A stretch of 11,047 bases of DNA from C00003060 sp964502635 (lineage in GTDB: Bacteria; Desulfobacterota; Desulfobacteria; Desulfobacterales; C00003060), in the NCBI GenBank assembly GCA_964502635.1, contig CAZCXI010000090.1:1-11047 (forward strand). Direction: 5' to 3'. The notes under the pieces were generated by a model. That model was given only the letters and a program-made list of their open reading frames with translations. It was not told where the DNA came from and did not search any database. Positions 1 to 6,499 of this stretch are shown here, one piece after another; within the stretch, counting starts at the first letter, position 1, and the number at the start of each line of letters is the position of its first letter. The position numbers and the translations under genes are program-made.

Positions 1-279
1 GGTCAAAGATGGGCTGAAGCTGAGATGCCAAAATGTGAAGTTATTTTTGCGCGAGTCCTAAGAAGGCCCCTGGGGCGATCATGATAATCGGCAAAAAGGT
101 AACGGCTCGCCCGGACAACGTGCCAGTTCAAACAGCAGGTCCTGGAAATGCCGAGCAGGACTTGCTCTCGGGCATCGCTTCTGATTGACCAAATGGCCGA
201 TTAATGATAAGGCTGGCAGCCAGACTTATCCTGCCGCTAAGCTGACTAACAGACTCCGTTAATGTGAAAGGGGGACAAC
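1..279. other. Upstream region with no recognised gene
   Basis: I see no supported gene here. Two short open frames enter from the left edge (one ends at the TAA at 59-61, one at the TGA at 82-84). Either could be the tail of a gene lying mostly outside the window, but neither tail is recognisable. A small inverted repeat, gataag (206-211) and cttatc (225-230) around a ggctg/cagcc core, lies about 50 bases before the first gene. It could be structure in a leader transcript. No convincing -35/-10 pair was found. Confidence 0.3.
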
Positions 280-1095
280 ATGGAATCTCTGGTTAAACAA
301 CTGGTCACTTTTGCCACCACTTATGGATTGCAGGTCATCGGCGCGATTCTCATTCTGATTCTCGGCCGCATTGTAGCCGGTATAGGCCGAAAAATCGTAG
401 ACAGAATCTTGACCAAGGCCAAGCAGGAGCCATCAATAATCTCGTTTGTCGGCAATTTGACTTATGTCATTATTTTGACTTTTGCTGTTCTGGCTGCTCT
501 GGCCAAGTTTGGGATTCAGACGGCTTCTTTTGTGGCAGTTCTCGGTGCTGCTGGTTTTGCTGTGGGCTTTGCGTTGCAGGGATCCCTAGCCAATTTTGCT
601 GCTGGTGTTCTGATTCTTGTGTTACGTCCGTACAGAATGGGGGATTTCATCGACGGGGCAGGCGTAGCCGGCACTGTTAAAGAGATCCAGCTCTTCACCA
701 CCGTATTAGCGACACCAGACAATGTGAAAATCATGGTCCCAAACGGAAAGATTTTCGGAGACGTCATTAAGAACATCTCTGGTTATGACACAAGGAGGAT
801 AGATCTGGTGATCGGTATCGGCTACACTTCTTCTATCCAAAAGGCATACGAAGTCATCAGTAACATCATAAAGGAAGACAACAGGGTCCTTGCTGACCCT
901 GCTCCGCAGGTTGCTGTTTCAGAGCTTGCGGATTCCAGTGTCAATTTTGTCGTACGGCCTTGGGTCAAGAGCGCTGACTATTGGACCGTAAGATTTGATC
1001 TTACGCGCAAGATCAAGGAAGCCCTTGATGCGAATGGCATTGAGATACCTTTTCCGCAACGGGTAATCCACATGGTTTCAGAGGCCTCTTCTTAA
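280..1095 (+). CDS. mscS: Small-conductance mechanosensitive channel, MscS family
   Basis: Inner-membrane channel that opens under membrane tension and releases solutes on hypo-osmotic shock; family members form heptamers. The 271-residue protein is close in length to E. coli MscS (about 286), with a slightly shorter N-terminus. Hydrophobic helices lie near residues 15-35 and 57-75. The pore helix TM3 (about 81-116) keeps the family's small-residue pattern, LGAAGFAVGFALQGS at 88-102, with glycines 89, 92, 96 and 101 matching E. coli G101, G104, G108 and G113. The soluble beta and alpha/beta domains follow, with the conserved VPNGKI near 153-158 and PFPQR near the C-terminus. The ATG is preceded by a strong ribosome binding site (gaaaggggg, 267-275). 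It appears to be a single-gene unit, since a terminator-like hairpin lies just downstream. A diverged paralogue sits at 5609-6448. Family assignment is very secure; conductance is inferred. Confidence 0.96.
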   Translation: MESLVKQLVTFATTYGLQVIGAILILILGRIVAGIGRKIVDRILTKAKQEPSIISFVGNLTYVIILTFAVLAALAKFGIQTASFVAVLGAAGFAVGFALQGSLANFAAGVLILVLRPYRMGDFIDGAGVAGTVKEIQLFTTVLATPDNVKIMVPNGKIFGDVIKNISGYDTRRIDLVIGIGYTSSIQKAYEVISNIIKEDNRVLADPAPQVAVSELADSSVNFVVRPWVKSADYWTVRFDLTRKIKEALDANGIEIPFPQRVIHMVSEASS

Positions 1096-1112
1096 TGGGC
1101 TGTTGACCAAAT

Positions 1113-1136
1113 GCCTTCAGGCATTGAAGGCCTTTT
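1113..1136 (+). terminator. Probable rho-independent terminator after the first MscS gene
   Basis: GCCTTCA (1113-1119) and TGAAGGC (1125-1131) form a perfect 7-bp stem with a 5-base loop, followed by C and TTTT (1133-1136). It starts 17 bases after the MscS stop codon. A competing perfect stem, AATGCCT (1110-1116) with AGGCATT (1119-1125), overlaps it, so the RNA could switch between two folds. Confidence 0.6.
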
Positions 1137-1174
1137 CTCAGAAAAATACAGTTCTTTTCTCACAAAAATACACT
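1133..1174. repeat. Two tandem 20-base repeats at 22-base spacing
   Basis: TTTTCTCASAAAAATACAST occurs at 1133-1152 and again at 1155-1174, differing only at the two S positions (g/g in the first copy, c/c in the second). The 22-base period is about two turns of the helix, so a protein could bind both copies on one face. The first copy overlaps the T-run of the terminator. The repeats lie about 140 bases before the AsmA-family gene and could be an operator for it; this role is inferred. Confidence 0.45.
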
Positions 1175-1310
1175 GTTTACCCCATTTACGGCAGAGACCT
1201 AATATGGGATGGGATACGCTGAAAATAATATATAAGATTGAAGGTCCCTGTAGCAAGCTTCGGGGCATGGGTTGGCTCTTGCGGTTCAACCGTCCATCTG
1301 GAGGTAAACC

Positions 1311-3338
1311 ATGAAAAGGCTGTTGAAATGGGCACTGATTCTTGGAGGTGGGCTTTTACTCTTGGTGATTGTGGCCCTGCTGATCGTTCCGAGGTTTGTG
1401 GATGTCAATAAGTACAAGCCTGAGATCGAAAAGAAGGTCTCGGAAGCCACGGGACGACCATTCAGCATAGGGGGAAAACTCCAGCTCTCCCTGTTTCCCT
1501 GGGCAGGCCTGGCCTTTTCCGATCTCCACCTGGGAAACCCCCCGGGCTTTGAGGAGAAGGACTTTGTGAGCGTCAAATCCTTCGAGGCGCGGGTAAAGCT
1601 CTTACCTCTCCTTTCCAGAGACGTCCAGGTCAAGCGCTTCATCTTGGAAGGACCCAGGATCGTTCTGGAAAGGAGTAAAGCCGGCAGGGTAAACTGGGAG
1701 GGCATAGGAAAACCTTCAGATAAAGTCCCTCCCAAACCGCCGAAGAAGGAAAAGAAGCTGCCAGAGACGGAACCCGGGGAAGGTCTTCCTATCAAGGCCA
1801 TTGCCGTGGGTGAGTTTGCCGTCACCGAGGGCTCCGCCCTCTGGATCGATCAACCCAAAGGAGAACGCAGAGAGATTTCGGATGTCACTCTCCGCCTCTA
1901 TGATGTCTCTCTGGACCGCCCGATCCGCTTCGCCTTCTCGGCCAAGCTGGACAAGCACCCCCTGTCCATGGAGGGCAAGGCGGGACCTCTCGGGAAGGAC
2001 CCAGGCAAGGGGACCATCCCCTTGGATCTCGTTGTCAAGGGGCTAAAAGAATTAGATATAAGTCTAAAAGGTAACATCGTGGACCCGGCTACCCGTCCGC
2101 AATTCGACCTGGCCCTTGAGGTGTCTCCCTTTTCGCCTCGAAAGCTGGTTGCCGCACTGGGCCAGACCTTTCCCGTGACCACGGCTGATCCCGAGGCCTT
2201 GAACCGGGTCAGCCTCCAGGCGAAGGTCAGGGGAGACCAAGAACATGTGTCGGTCTCAGACGGGGTTCTGGACCTAGATGAATCAAAGCTCAGTTTTTCC
2301 ATCAAGGCCAAAGACTATTCCAAACCCGATGTCCAGTTTGATCTCAACCTGGATACGATCGATGTGGATCGATACCTGCCGCCACAAGCAGAACAAAAGA
2401 ACACAGAAGAAGTGACACAGGCGAAGGGCTCTGCGGCCCAGCAAGATAAAATGGATTATACCCCCCTTCGAAGACTGGTGTTGGATGGCTCGATTCGGGT
2501 AGGAAGGCTCAAGGCACAGGGGGCAAAGATGCAGGATCTTTATCTCAAGGTCTCCGGGAAGAACGGCCGGTTTGATTTGAAGCCCCTTACCGCGAAACTT
2601 TACGGGGGTGATCTCTCAGCTGCTGGCGCGCTCGATGTGGGGAAGAATACGCCCAAGAGCAACATGGAACTCCATGTAAAGGAGATTCAGGCGGGGCCTT
2701 TGCTCAAGGACGTTTTGGAGAAAGATCTCTTGGAGGGCAACGTTCAGGCGGAGGTGGCCCTCAGTATGGCAGGGGATGAGGCTGAAAATATTAAAAGGAC
2801 CCTGAACGGCAAAGGGGATTTGCTGTTCAAGGATGGGGCCATCGTTGGGATTGACCTGGCAGGAATGGTTCGGAACACGAAAGCCGCTTTCGGTCTGGCT
2901 GAAAAAAAGGCGGAACGGCCGAAGACAGACTTCTCCGAGCTTCACTCCTCTTTTACCATCACTGATGGCATCGTCGACACCCAAGAGACCTCCCTGTCGT
3001 CTCCCCTCCTGCGGGTTCTGGCCACGGGCAAGGCCGATCTGGTCAAAGAGACCCTAGACTTTCGGGTGGAGCCCAGCTTTGTGGCTACCCTGAAGGGACA
3101 GGGCGACACAAAGCAACGTTCCGGACTGAACGTGCCCGTATTGGTCACGGGCACGTTTTCTTCGCCCAAGTTTCGCCCTGACCTGAAAGGCATGCTGAAG
3201 AAAGGTCTCGAAGAGGGAATCCCTAAGCCATCTGAATTAAAGAAAATCCTGCCAGGGCAGGGTAACGCATCAGAAGAGTTGAAATCTTTGGAGGGAAAGG
3301 GTAAGGAACTGCTGAAGGGTCTGCCCTTCGGCCGATGA
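1311..3338 (+). CDS. AsmA family protein
   Basis: The 675-residue protein has one N-terminal membrane anchor (about residues 7-27) and a long periplasmic part rich in beta-strands. The start is typical of the AsmA family: the anchor, then VPRFVDVNKYKPEIEKKV and FSIGGKLQLSLFPW. The C-terminal AsmA half follows, including LYGGDLSAAGALDV-like segments and the late LNVPVLVTGTFSSPKFRPD motif (about 606-624). A Pro/Lys-rich linker (about 133-158) separates an N-terminal block from the rest. AsmA-like proteins are related to bacterial bridge-type lipid carriers and are linked to outer-membrane assembly and phospholipid transport; that role here is inferred from family. The ATG at 1311 follows a good ribosome binding site (ggagg, 1301-1305). 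The next gene starts 48 bases after the stop, so the two are probably co-transcribed. A terminator-shaped hairpin lies inside the coding sequence at 3129-3159. Confidence 0.92.
   Translation: MKRLLKWALILGGGLLLLVIVALLIVPRFVDVNKYKPEIEKKVSEATGRPFSIGGKLQLSLFPWAGLAFSDLHLGNPPGFEEKDFVSVKSFEARVKLLPLLSRDVQVKRFILEGPRIVLERSKAGRVNWEGIGKPSDKVPPKPPKKEKKLPETEPGEGLPIKAIAVGEFAVTEGSALWIDQPKGERREISDVTLRLYDVSLDRPIRFAFSAKLDKHPLSMEGKAGPLGKDPGKGTIPLDLVVKGLKELDISLKGNIVDPATRPQFDLALEVSPFSPRKLVAALGQTFPVTTADPEALNRVSLQAKVRGDQEHVSVSDGVLDLDESKLSFSIKAKDYSKPDVQFDLNLDTIDVDRYLPPQAEQKNTEEVTQAKGSAAQQDKMDYTPLRRLVLDGSIRVGRLKAQGAKMQDLYLKVSGKNGRFDLKPLTAKLYGGDLSAAGALDVGKNTPKSNMELHVKEIQAGPLLKDVLEKDLLEGNVQAEVALSMAGDEAENIKRTLNGKGDLLFKDGAIVGIDLAGMVRNTKAAFGLAEKKAERPKTDFSELHSSFTITDGIVDTQETSLSSPLLRVLATGKADLVKETLDFRVEPSFVATLKGQGDTKQRSGLNVPVLVTGTFSSPKFRPDLKGMLKKGLEEGIPKPSELKKILPGQGNASEELKSLEGKGKELLKGLPFGR
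3129..3159 (+). other. Terminator-shaped hairpin inside the AsmA-family gene
   Basis: AACGTGCCCGT (3129-3139) and ACGGGCACGTT (3147-3157) form a perfect 11-bp stem around a 7-base loop. The T-run TTTT covers 3156-3159. The sequence encodes residues N607 to F616 of the conserved NVPVLVTGTF motif. It could cause premature termination or mRNA 3'-end formation before the downstream lipoprotein gene, or be a chance result of codon choice. Confidence 0.5.
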
Positions 3339-3386
3339 TAAAGGGGTGGAAGATCATAACCAGTTAATCAGTATCAGGGAGGTGCC

Positions 3387-4712
3387 ATGATGAGAAAAGG
3401 TCATTTGAAACCGTTGTTTTTTGTGATGATGAGCGTCCTGTTCATCGGATGCGCCACTCAACAACCCAAGACCCCGTTCAAGGCCCAAGCCGTACAAGCG
3501 GATCAGTACAGGCAGAAGGTGGACAATTTCTTGGTTATCCTGGATGCATCCGGGTCCATGGCTGAGGCCTATAAGGGGCAGGCGAAGTTGGACTATGCCA
3601 AAGAGATCGTGAGTCGTATGAATCAAACGATTCCGGATCTGAAACTTGCCGGCGCCCTCAGGGAGTTTTCCCCGAGCCTGTGGTCGGGCGAGTTGACGAG
3701 CCTGATGTACGGCCTGACTGCATACACCAAGCCAGGGCTCGAAGATGCGCTGCAAAAGGTCAAACATGCCGGTGGGAACAGCCCTCTGGCGGTAGCTATG
3801 GACGCAGCAGGAGGCGACTTGAAAGCGACCCATGGCGACATAGCGCTCATTATTGTGAGTGATGGAAAAGATATGGACAAGGCCCCGGTGACGGCTGCCG
3901 AGAATCTGAAGGGCGTGTTTGGCGACCGGCTTTGCATATATCCGATACTCGTGGGTGATTCTCCTTCAGGGAAGAAACTCATGGAGCAGGTGACCCGCGC
4001 GGGTCAGTGCGGCTTCATGGTGAATGCCGATGACATCGCTTGTGGGGCGGCCATGGCCGATTTTGTCGAGAAAGTCTTTTTGGAAAAGGCCATGGACAGT
4101 GATGGCGACGGCATAACAGACGATCTGGACCAGTGTCCAAATACGCCCAGAGGGGTCCAGGTGGACGCACACGGTTGTCCTCTGGACACGGACGGCGACG
4201 GCGTGTACGACTACCTGGATAAGTGCCCAAACACACCGAGTGGCGTGAAAGTGGACGAAAAGGGATGTCCCCTCGACACCGACGGCGACGGCGTGCCTGA
4301 CTACCTGGATGAATGTCCTGGAACACCCGAAGGCGCCAAGGTGAATGAAAAGGGTTGCTGGGTGGTTGCAAATGTTGAGCTGGGAAAAGGAAATGTCCTT
4401 TTTGACACCGCCAAATGGGATATCAAACCCCAGGGCTATCCGGTTCTGGACGAAGCCTTGGCTATCTTGAAAAAGAATCCCACTTTAAAGGTGCAAATCC
4501 AGGGGCACACGGATAACGTTGGGTCCAAGGGCTATAATCAGAAGCTGTCTGAGAGACGGGCCAAAGCCGTGATGCAATATTTCATAGACAAAGGCGTTGA
4601 GCCGGAACGGCTTTCCTCGGCAGGCTATAATTTTTCAAGGCCCGCGGCTTCCAACGACACCCCGGAGGGCCGAGCACTGAACCGCAGGGTGGAATTGATG
4701 CCGATCCATTAG
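3387..4712 (+). CDS. Lipoprotein with von Willebrand A, TSP3-type calcium repeats and OmpA domain
   Basis: The 441-residue protein has a lipoprotein signal peptide with hydrophobic core 10-21 and lipobox VLFIG-C22. A von Willebrand A domain follows (about 45-220) with a metal-ion-dependent adhesion site: D53-A-S55-G-S57, S132 where threonine is usual, and D159 in VSDGKD. Three exact 30-residue units (237-326) follow, each with D-x-DGDG, LD-x-CP-x-TP and GC: thrombospondin type 3-like calcium-binding repeats. The C-terminal OmpA domain (about 327-441) has NVLFDTA, GHTDNVGS and LSERRAK, with D376 and R391 at the 15-residue spacing used to bind diaminopimelate in peptidoglycan. The product is expected to be lipid-anchored, probably in the outer membrane, and to grip the cell wall. 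The gene starts at ATG 3387 or the adjoining ATG 3390; the ribosome binding site agggagg (3376-3382) suits both. It lies 48 bases after the AsmA-family gene. The partner of the vWA domain is unknown. Confidence 0.93.
   Translation: MMRKGHLKPLFFVMMSVLFIGCATQQPKTPFKAQAVQADQYRQKVDNFLVILDASGSMAEAYKGQAKLDYAKEIVSRMNQTIPDLKLAGALREFSPSLWSGELTSLMYGLTAYTKPGLEDALQKVKHAGGNSPLAVAMDAAGGDLKATHGDIALIIVSDGKDMDKAPVTAAENLKGVFGDRLCIYPILVGDSPSGKKLMEQVTRAGQCGFMVNADDIACGAAMADFVEKVFLEKAMDSDGDGITDDLDQCPNTPRGVQVDAHGCPLDTDGDGVYDYLDKCPNTPSGVKVDEKGCPLDTDGDGVPDYLDECPGTPEGAKVNEKGCWVVANVELGKGNVLFDTAKWDIKPQGYPVLDEALAILKKNPTLKVQIQGHTDNVGSKGYNQKLSERRAKAVMQYFIDKGVEPERLSSAGYNFSRPAASNDTPEGRALNRRVELMPIH
4095..4364 (+). repeat. Three 90-bp in-frame repeats encoding calcium-binding units
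   Basis: Units start at 4095, 4185 and 4275, each 90 bp and encoding 30 residues. The second and third are most alike in DNA (gacac-ggacggcgacggcgtg and ctacctggat cores), suggesting a more recent duplication or gene conversion. Such arrays can change copy number between strains. Confidence 0.8.
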
Positions 4713-4751
4713 GCTGAAGCGAGCTATTGCGGATGGTTGTGAGCAGGTGAT

Positions 4752-4781
4752 TGGGGTTGGGCCGTGTTGGGCCCAACCCCA
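4752..4781 (+). terminator. Strong hairpin after the vWA/OmpA gene, possible terminator
   Basis: TGGGGTTGGGCC (4752-4763) pairs perfectly with GGCCCAACCCCA (4770-4781) around a 6-base loop, 40 bases after the stop codon. No T-run follows, so it is not a classical rho-independent terminator. It may block 3' exonucleases or act as a weak terminator. An AT-rich stretch at 4801-4820, between it and the next gene, may hold a promoter, but no good -35 box was found. Confidence 0.45.
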
Positions 4782-4851
4782 TGATTCACTCGGACTCTGA
4801 AATATTCATTATATACGATTTGAACAAGTTCGCCACGGGAACAAGAATGCC

Positions 4852-5586
4852 ATGAAAAGACCTCGACTCTTTGCCATGTTACTACTTATTACTTTTGGTC
4901 TCCTTCAGCTCACACCGGCCCATGCGCAGTTTGGTGACTTTCTGCAGGGCATCAAGAAAGCCGTGGGGCTGGGCGGAGGGCTTTCTGAGGGAAAAATCAT
5001 CGATGGGCTGAAAGAGGCGCTACAAATCGGCACCCAAAATGCCGTAGAAACGGTCTCCCGGGCAGGCGGCTACTACGATAATCCGAAGATCAAGATCCCT
5101 CTTCCTGGCACGGTTCAGAAGGCGGAAAAGCTTGTCCGGGCCGCGGGCTATGGGACTCAGTTGGACGCCTTTGAGATGAGCATGAACCGGGCGGCTGAGA
5201 CAGCCGCACCAGAGGCAAAAGGCATTTTCTGGGATGCCATCAAGAAGATGAAGGTCGCGGATGCACGAAAAATCTTGCAAGGGCAAGATAACGAGGCGAC
5301 CCTGTACTTTAAGGATAAGACCCATGATCGGCTCGGCGAGCTCTTCAAACCCATGGTCAGGAATGCCATGTCCGAGGTAGGCGTCACCAGGACGTATCAA
5401 GACTTGCAGGGAAAGGTGCAAAGCATCCCCTTTGTGGGAACCTGGGCGTTTGATTTGGATGAATATGTCAAGAACGGTGCCTTGGAGGGCCTTTTCCTGA
5501 CACTGGGCGAGGAAGAAAAGAAGATCCGAGAAGATCCTTCGGCAAGGGTGACGGATCTTCTCAAGGAAGTCTTCGCCACCCGATAG
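4852..5586 (+). CDS. DUF4197 family secreted protein
   Basis: The 244-residue protein has a clear Sec signal peptide (basic MKRPR, hydrophobic core to about residue 20, likely cleavage after AHA at residue 25). The mature part matches what I know of DUF4197: LSEGKIIDGLKEAL, then GTQNAVETVSR-GGYY, IKIPLP, a run of charged amphipathic helices with MNRAAE and FWDAIKKM, and a C-terminal block near SIPFVGTWAFDLDEYV and ALEGLF. The family is periplasmic or envelope-associated, mostly helical, and has no established biochemical function. The start is the ATG before MKRPR; the ribosome binding site is weak (gggaac, about 10 bases away). The next gene, a second MscS-like channel, begins 22 bases after this stop, so the two are very probably translated from one mRNA. 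Envelope neighbours on both sides support an envelope role, but none is assigned. Confidence 0.88.
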   Translation: MKRPRLFAMLLLITFGLLQLTPAHAQFGDFLQGIKKAVGLGGGLSEGKIIDGLKEALQIGTQNAVETVSRAGGYYDNPKIKIPLPGTVQKAEKLVRAAGYGTQLDAFEMSMNRAAETAAPEAKGIFWDAIKKMKVADARKILQGQDNEATLYFKDKTHDRLGELFKPMVRNAMSEVGVTRTYQDLQGKVQSIPFVGTWAFDLDEYVKNGALEGLFLTLGEEEKKIREDPSARVTDLLKEVFATR

Positions 5587-5608
5587 CGTTGAAGAAGAGG
5601 AACAAAAA

Positions 5609-6448
5609 ATGCCGGATGAAATAGGGGCCATACAGAACTTGGTCAACACGGTTGTTAATTTTTTCGTAAATTACAGTTTCCAGGTTATTGGTGCGATCCT
5701 TGTTCTCATCGTTGGCGTCATCGTTGCACGGTCCCTAGCTTCGTTCCTCATGAAGCTTTTTGAGAGGAAGCACTTTGATATTACCCTGTCGAAGTTTGCT
5801 ACCGCCGCGGTCAAGGGCACCATCATCGGCTTTGCAATCCTTGTGGCCCTTGGAAAATTCGGCATCACCATCGCACCCTTTATTGCCGCACTGGCCGCCT
5901 TGGCTTTCGGGGCAAGCTTTGCAATCCAAGGCCCTCTTTCAAACTACGGGGCAGGCCTTGTGATCATCCTCACTCGACCCTTTGTGGTCGGCAACACCAT
6001 CAAAGTTGGTGAAGTCAGCGGAATCGTGGAGGAGGTGAAGCTTGGTGCCACCATTTTAACGGATGAAGATGGCGTGAAGATAACCATACCCAATAAGCAT
6101 ATCGTGGGGGAGATTCTTTACAACTCGGAGGAATGCAAGATTGTGGAGGAACTTGTCGGCGTCAGTTATGAAAGCAACCCAGAGGAAGCCATCCGCGTTA
6201 TTAAGAACGCCCTGGACGGGTTTCAGGAGATTTCCAAGGATCCGATGCCCCGGGTCGGCATTCAAGAATTCGGTGATTCTTCCATCAATATCGGTGTGCG
6301 CTATTGGATACCCACCAAGACATATTTTGAAACGCTTTACAGGGTGAACCTGGCGGTTTATAAACAGTTGAAACAAGCAAATATCGAAATCCCGTTTCCA
6401 CAGAGGGACATTCACGTTGTTTCTCGATCACAGGAAAGCAAAGTATGA
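5609..6448 (+). CDS. Divergent MscS-family mechanosensitive ion channel
   Basis: The 279-residue inner-membrane protein shares the fold and many segments of the MscS at 280-1095, such as FQVIGAILVLIVG, IPNKHIVGEI and IPFPQRDIHV, so the two are paralogues. Hydrophobic helices lie near 24-40 and 66-81. The pore helix (about 88-123) reads LAALAFGASFAIQGP at 95-109. Three glycines that pack the pore in canonical MscS (E. coli G101, G104, G108) are Ala, Ala and Ser here, while the hinge glycine G108 (E. coli G113) is kept but followed by proline. Gating or conductance may therefore differ from the first channel. The ATG at 5609 follows an aagagga ribosome binding site. The gene probably shares a transcript with the DUF4197 gene. 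Its 3' end is followed by a strong inverted repeat before the metal transporter operon. Confidence 0.94.
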   Translation: MPDEIGAIQNLVNTVVNFFVNYSFQVIGAILVLIVGVIVARSLASFLMKLFERKHFDITLSKFATAAVKGTIIGFAILVALGKFGITIAPFIAALAALAFGASFAIQGPLSNYGAGLVIILTRPFVVGNTIKVGEVSGIVEEVKLGATILTDEDGVKITIPNKHIVGEILYNSEECKIVEELVGVSYESNPEEAIRVIKNALDGFQEISKDPMPRVGIQEFGDSSINIGVRYWIPTKTYFETLYRVNLAVYKQLKQANIEIPFPQRDIHVVSRSQESKV

Positions 6449-6464
6449 CCCAGACTGGGGGCAT

Positions 6465-6499
6465 GACCCTTCTATGACCCATGAAGGCATAGAAGGGTC
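6465..6499 (+). promoter_or_regulatory. 12-bp perfect inverted repeat over the likely znuA start
   Basis: GACCCTTCTATG (6465-6476) and CATAGAAGGGTC (6488-6499) are perfect reverse complements around an 11-base loop, beginning 16 bases after the second MscS stop codon. The candidate start ATG of the binding-protein gene (6474-6476) is the last codon of the left arm. The word atgaccc also occurs three times close by (6445, 6463 and 6474). No T-run follows, so a classical terminator is unlikely. It could be an operator or an RNA hairpin that masks the start codon. Confidence 0.5.

Noticed and set aside
1221..1240. AT-rich stretch aataatatataagattg as a promoter for the AsmA-family gene
   Set aside because: A TATAAG-like -10 exists, but there is no acceptable -35 box at 16-18 bases; not listed as a feature.
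1286..1825. Open frame of 179 codons on the - strand
   Set aside because: Antisense to the well-supported AsmA-family gene; Ser/Pro/Arg-rich composition typical of a shadow frame and no recognisable domain.
4095..4364. Regular 90-bp repeats considered as a CRISPR-like or tandem DNA array
   Set aside because: Units are contiguous without spacers, in frame, and encode calcium-binding protein repeats.
4015..4371. Arg-rich open frame on the - strand over the calcium repeats
   Set aside because: Its apparent repeats (RRRR blocks) are the reverse reading of the 90-bp units of the lipoprotein gene.
5020..5649. Open frame of 209 codons on the - strand
   Set aside because: Antisense to the DUF4197 gene, no ribosome binding site or domain; the sense frame has a signal peptide and family motifs.
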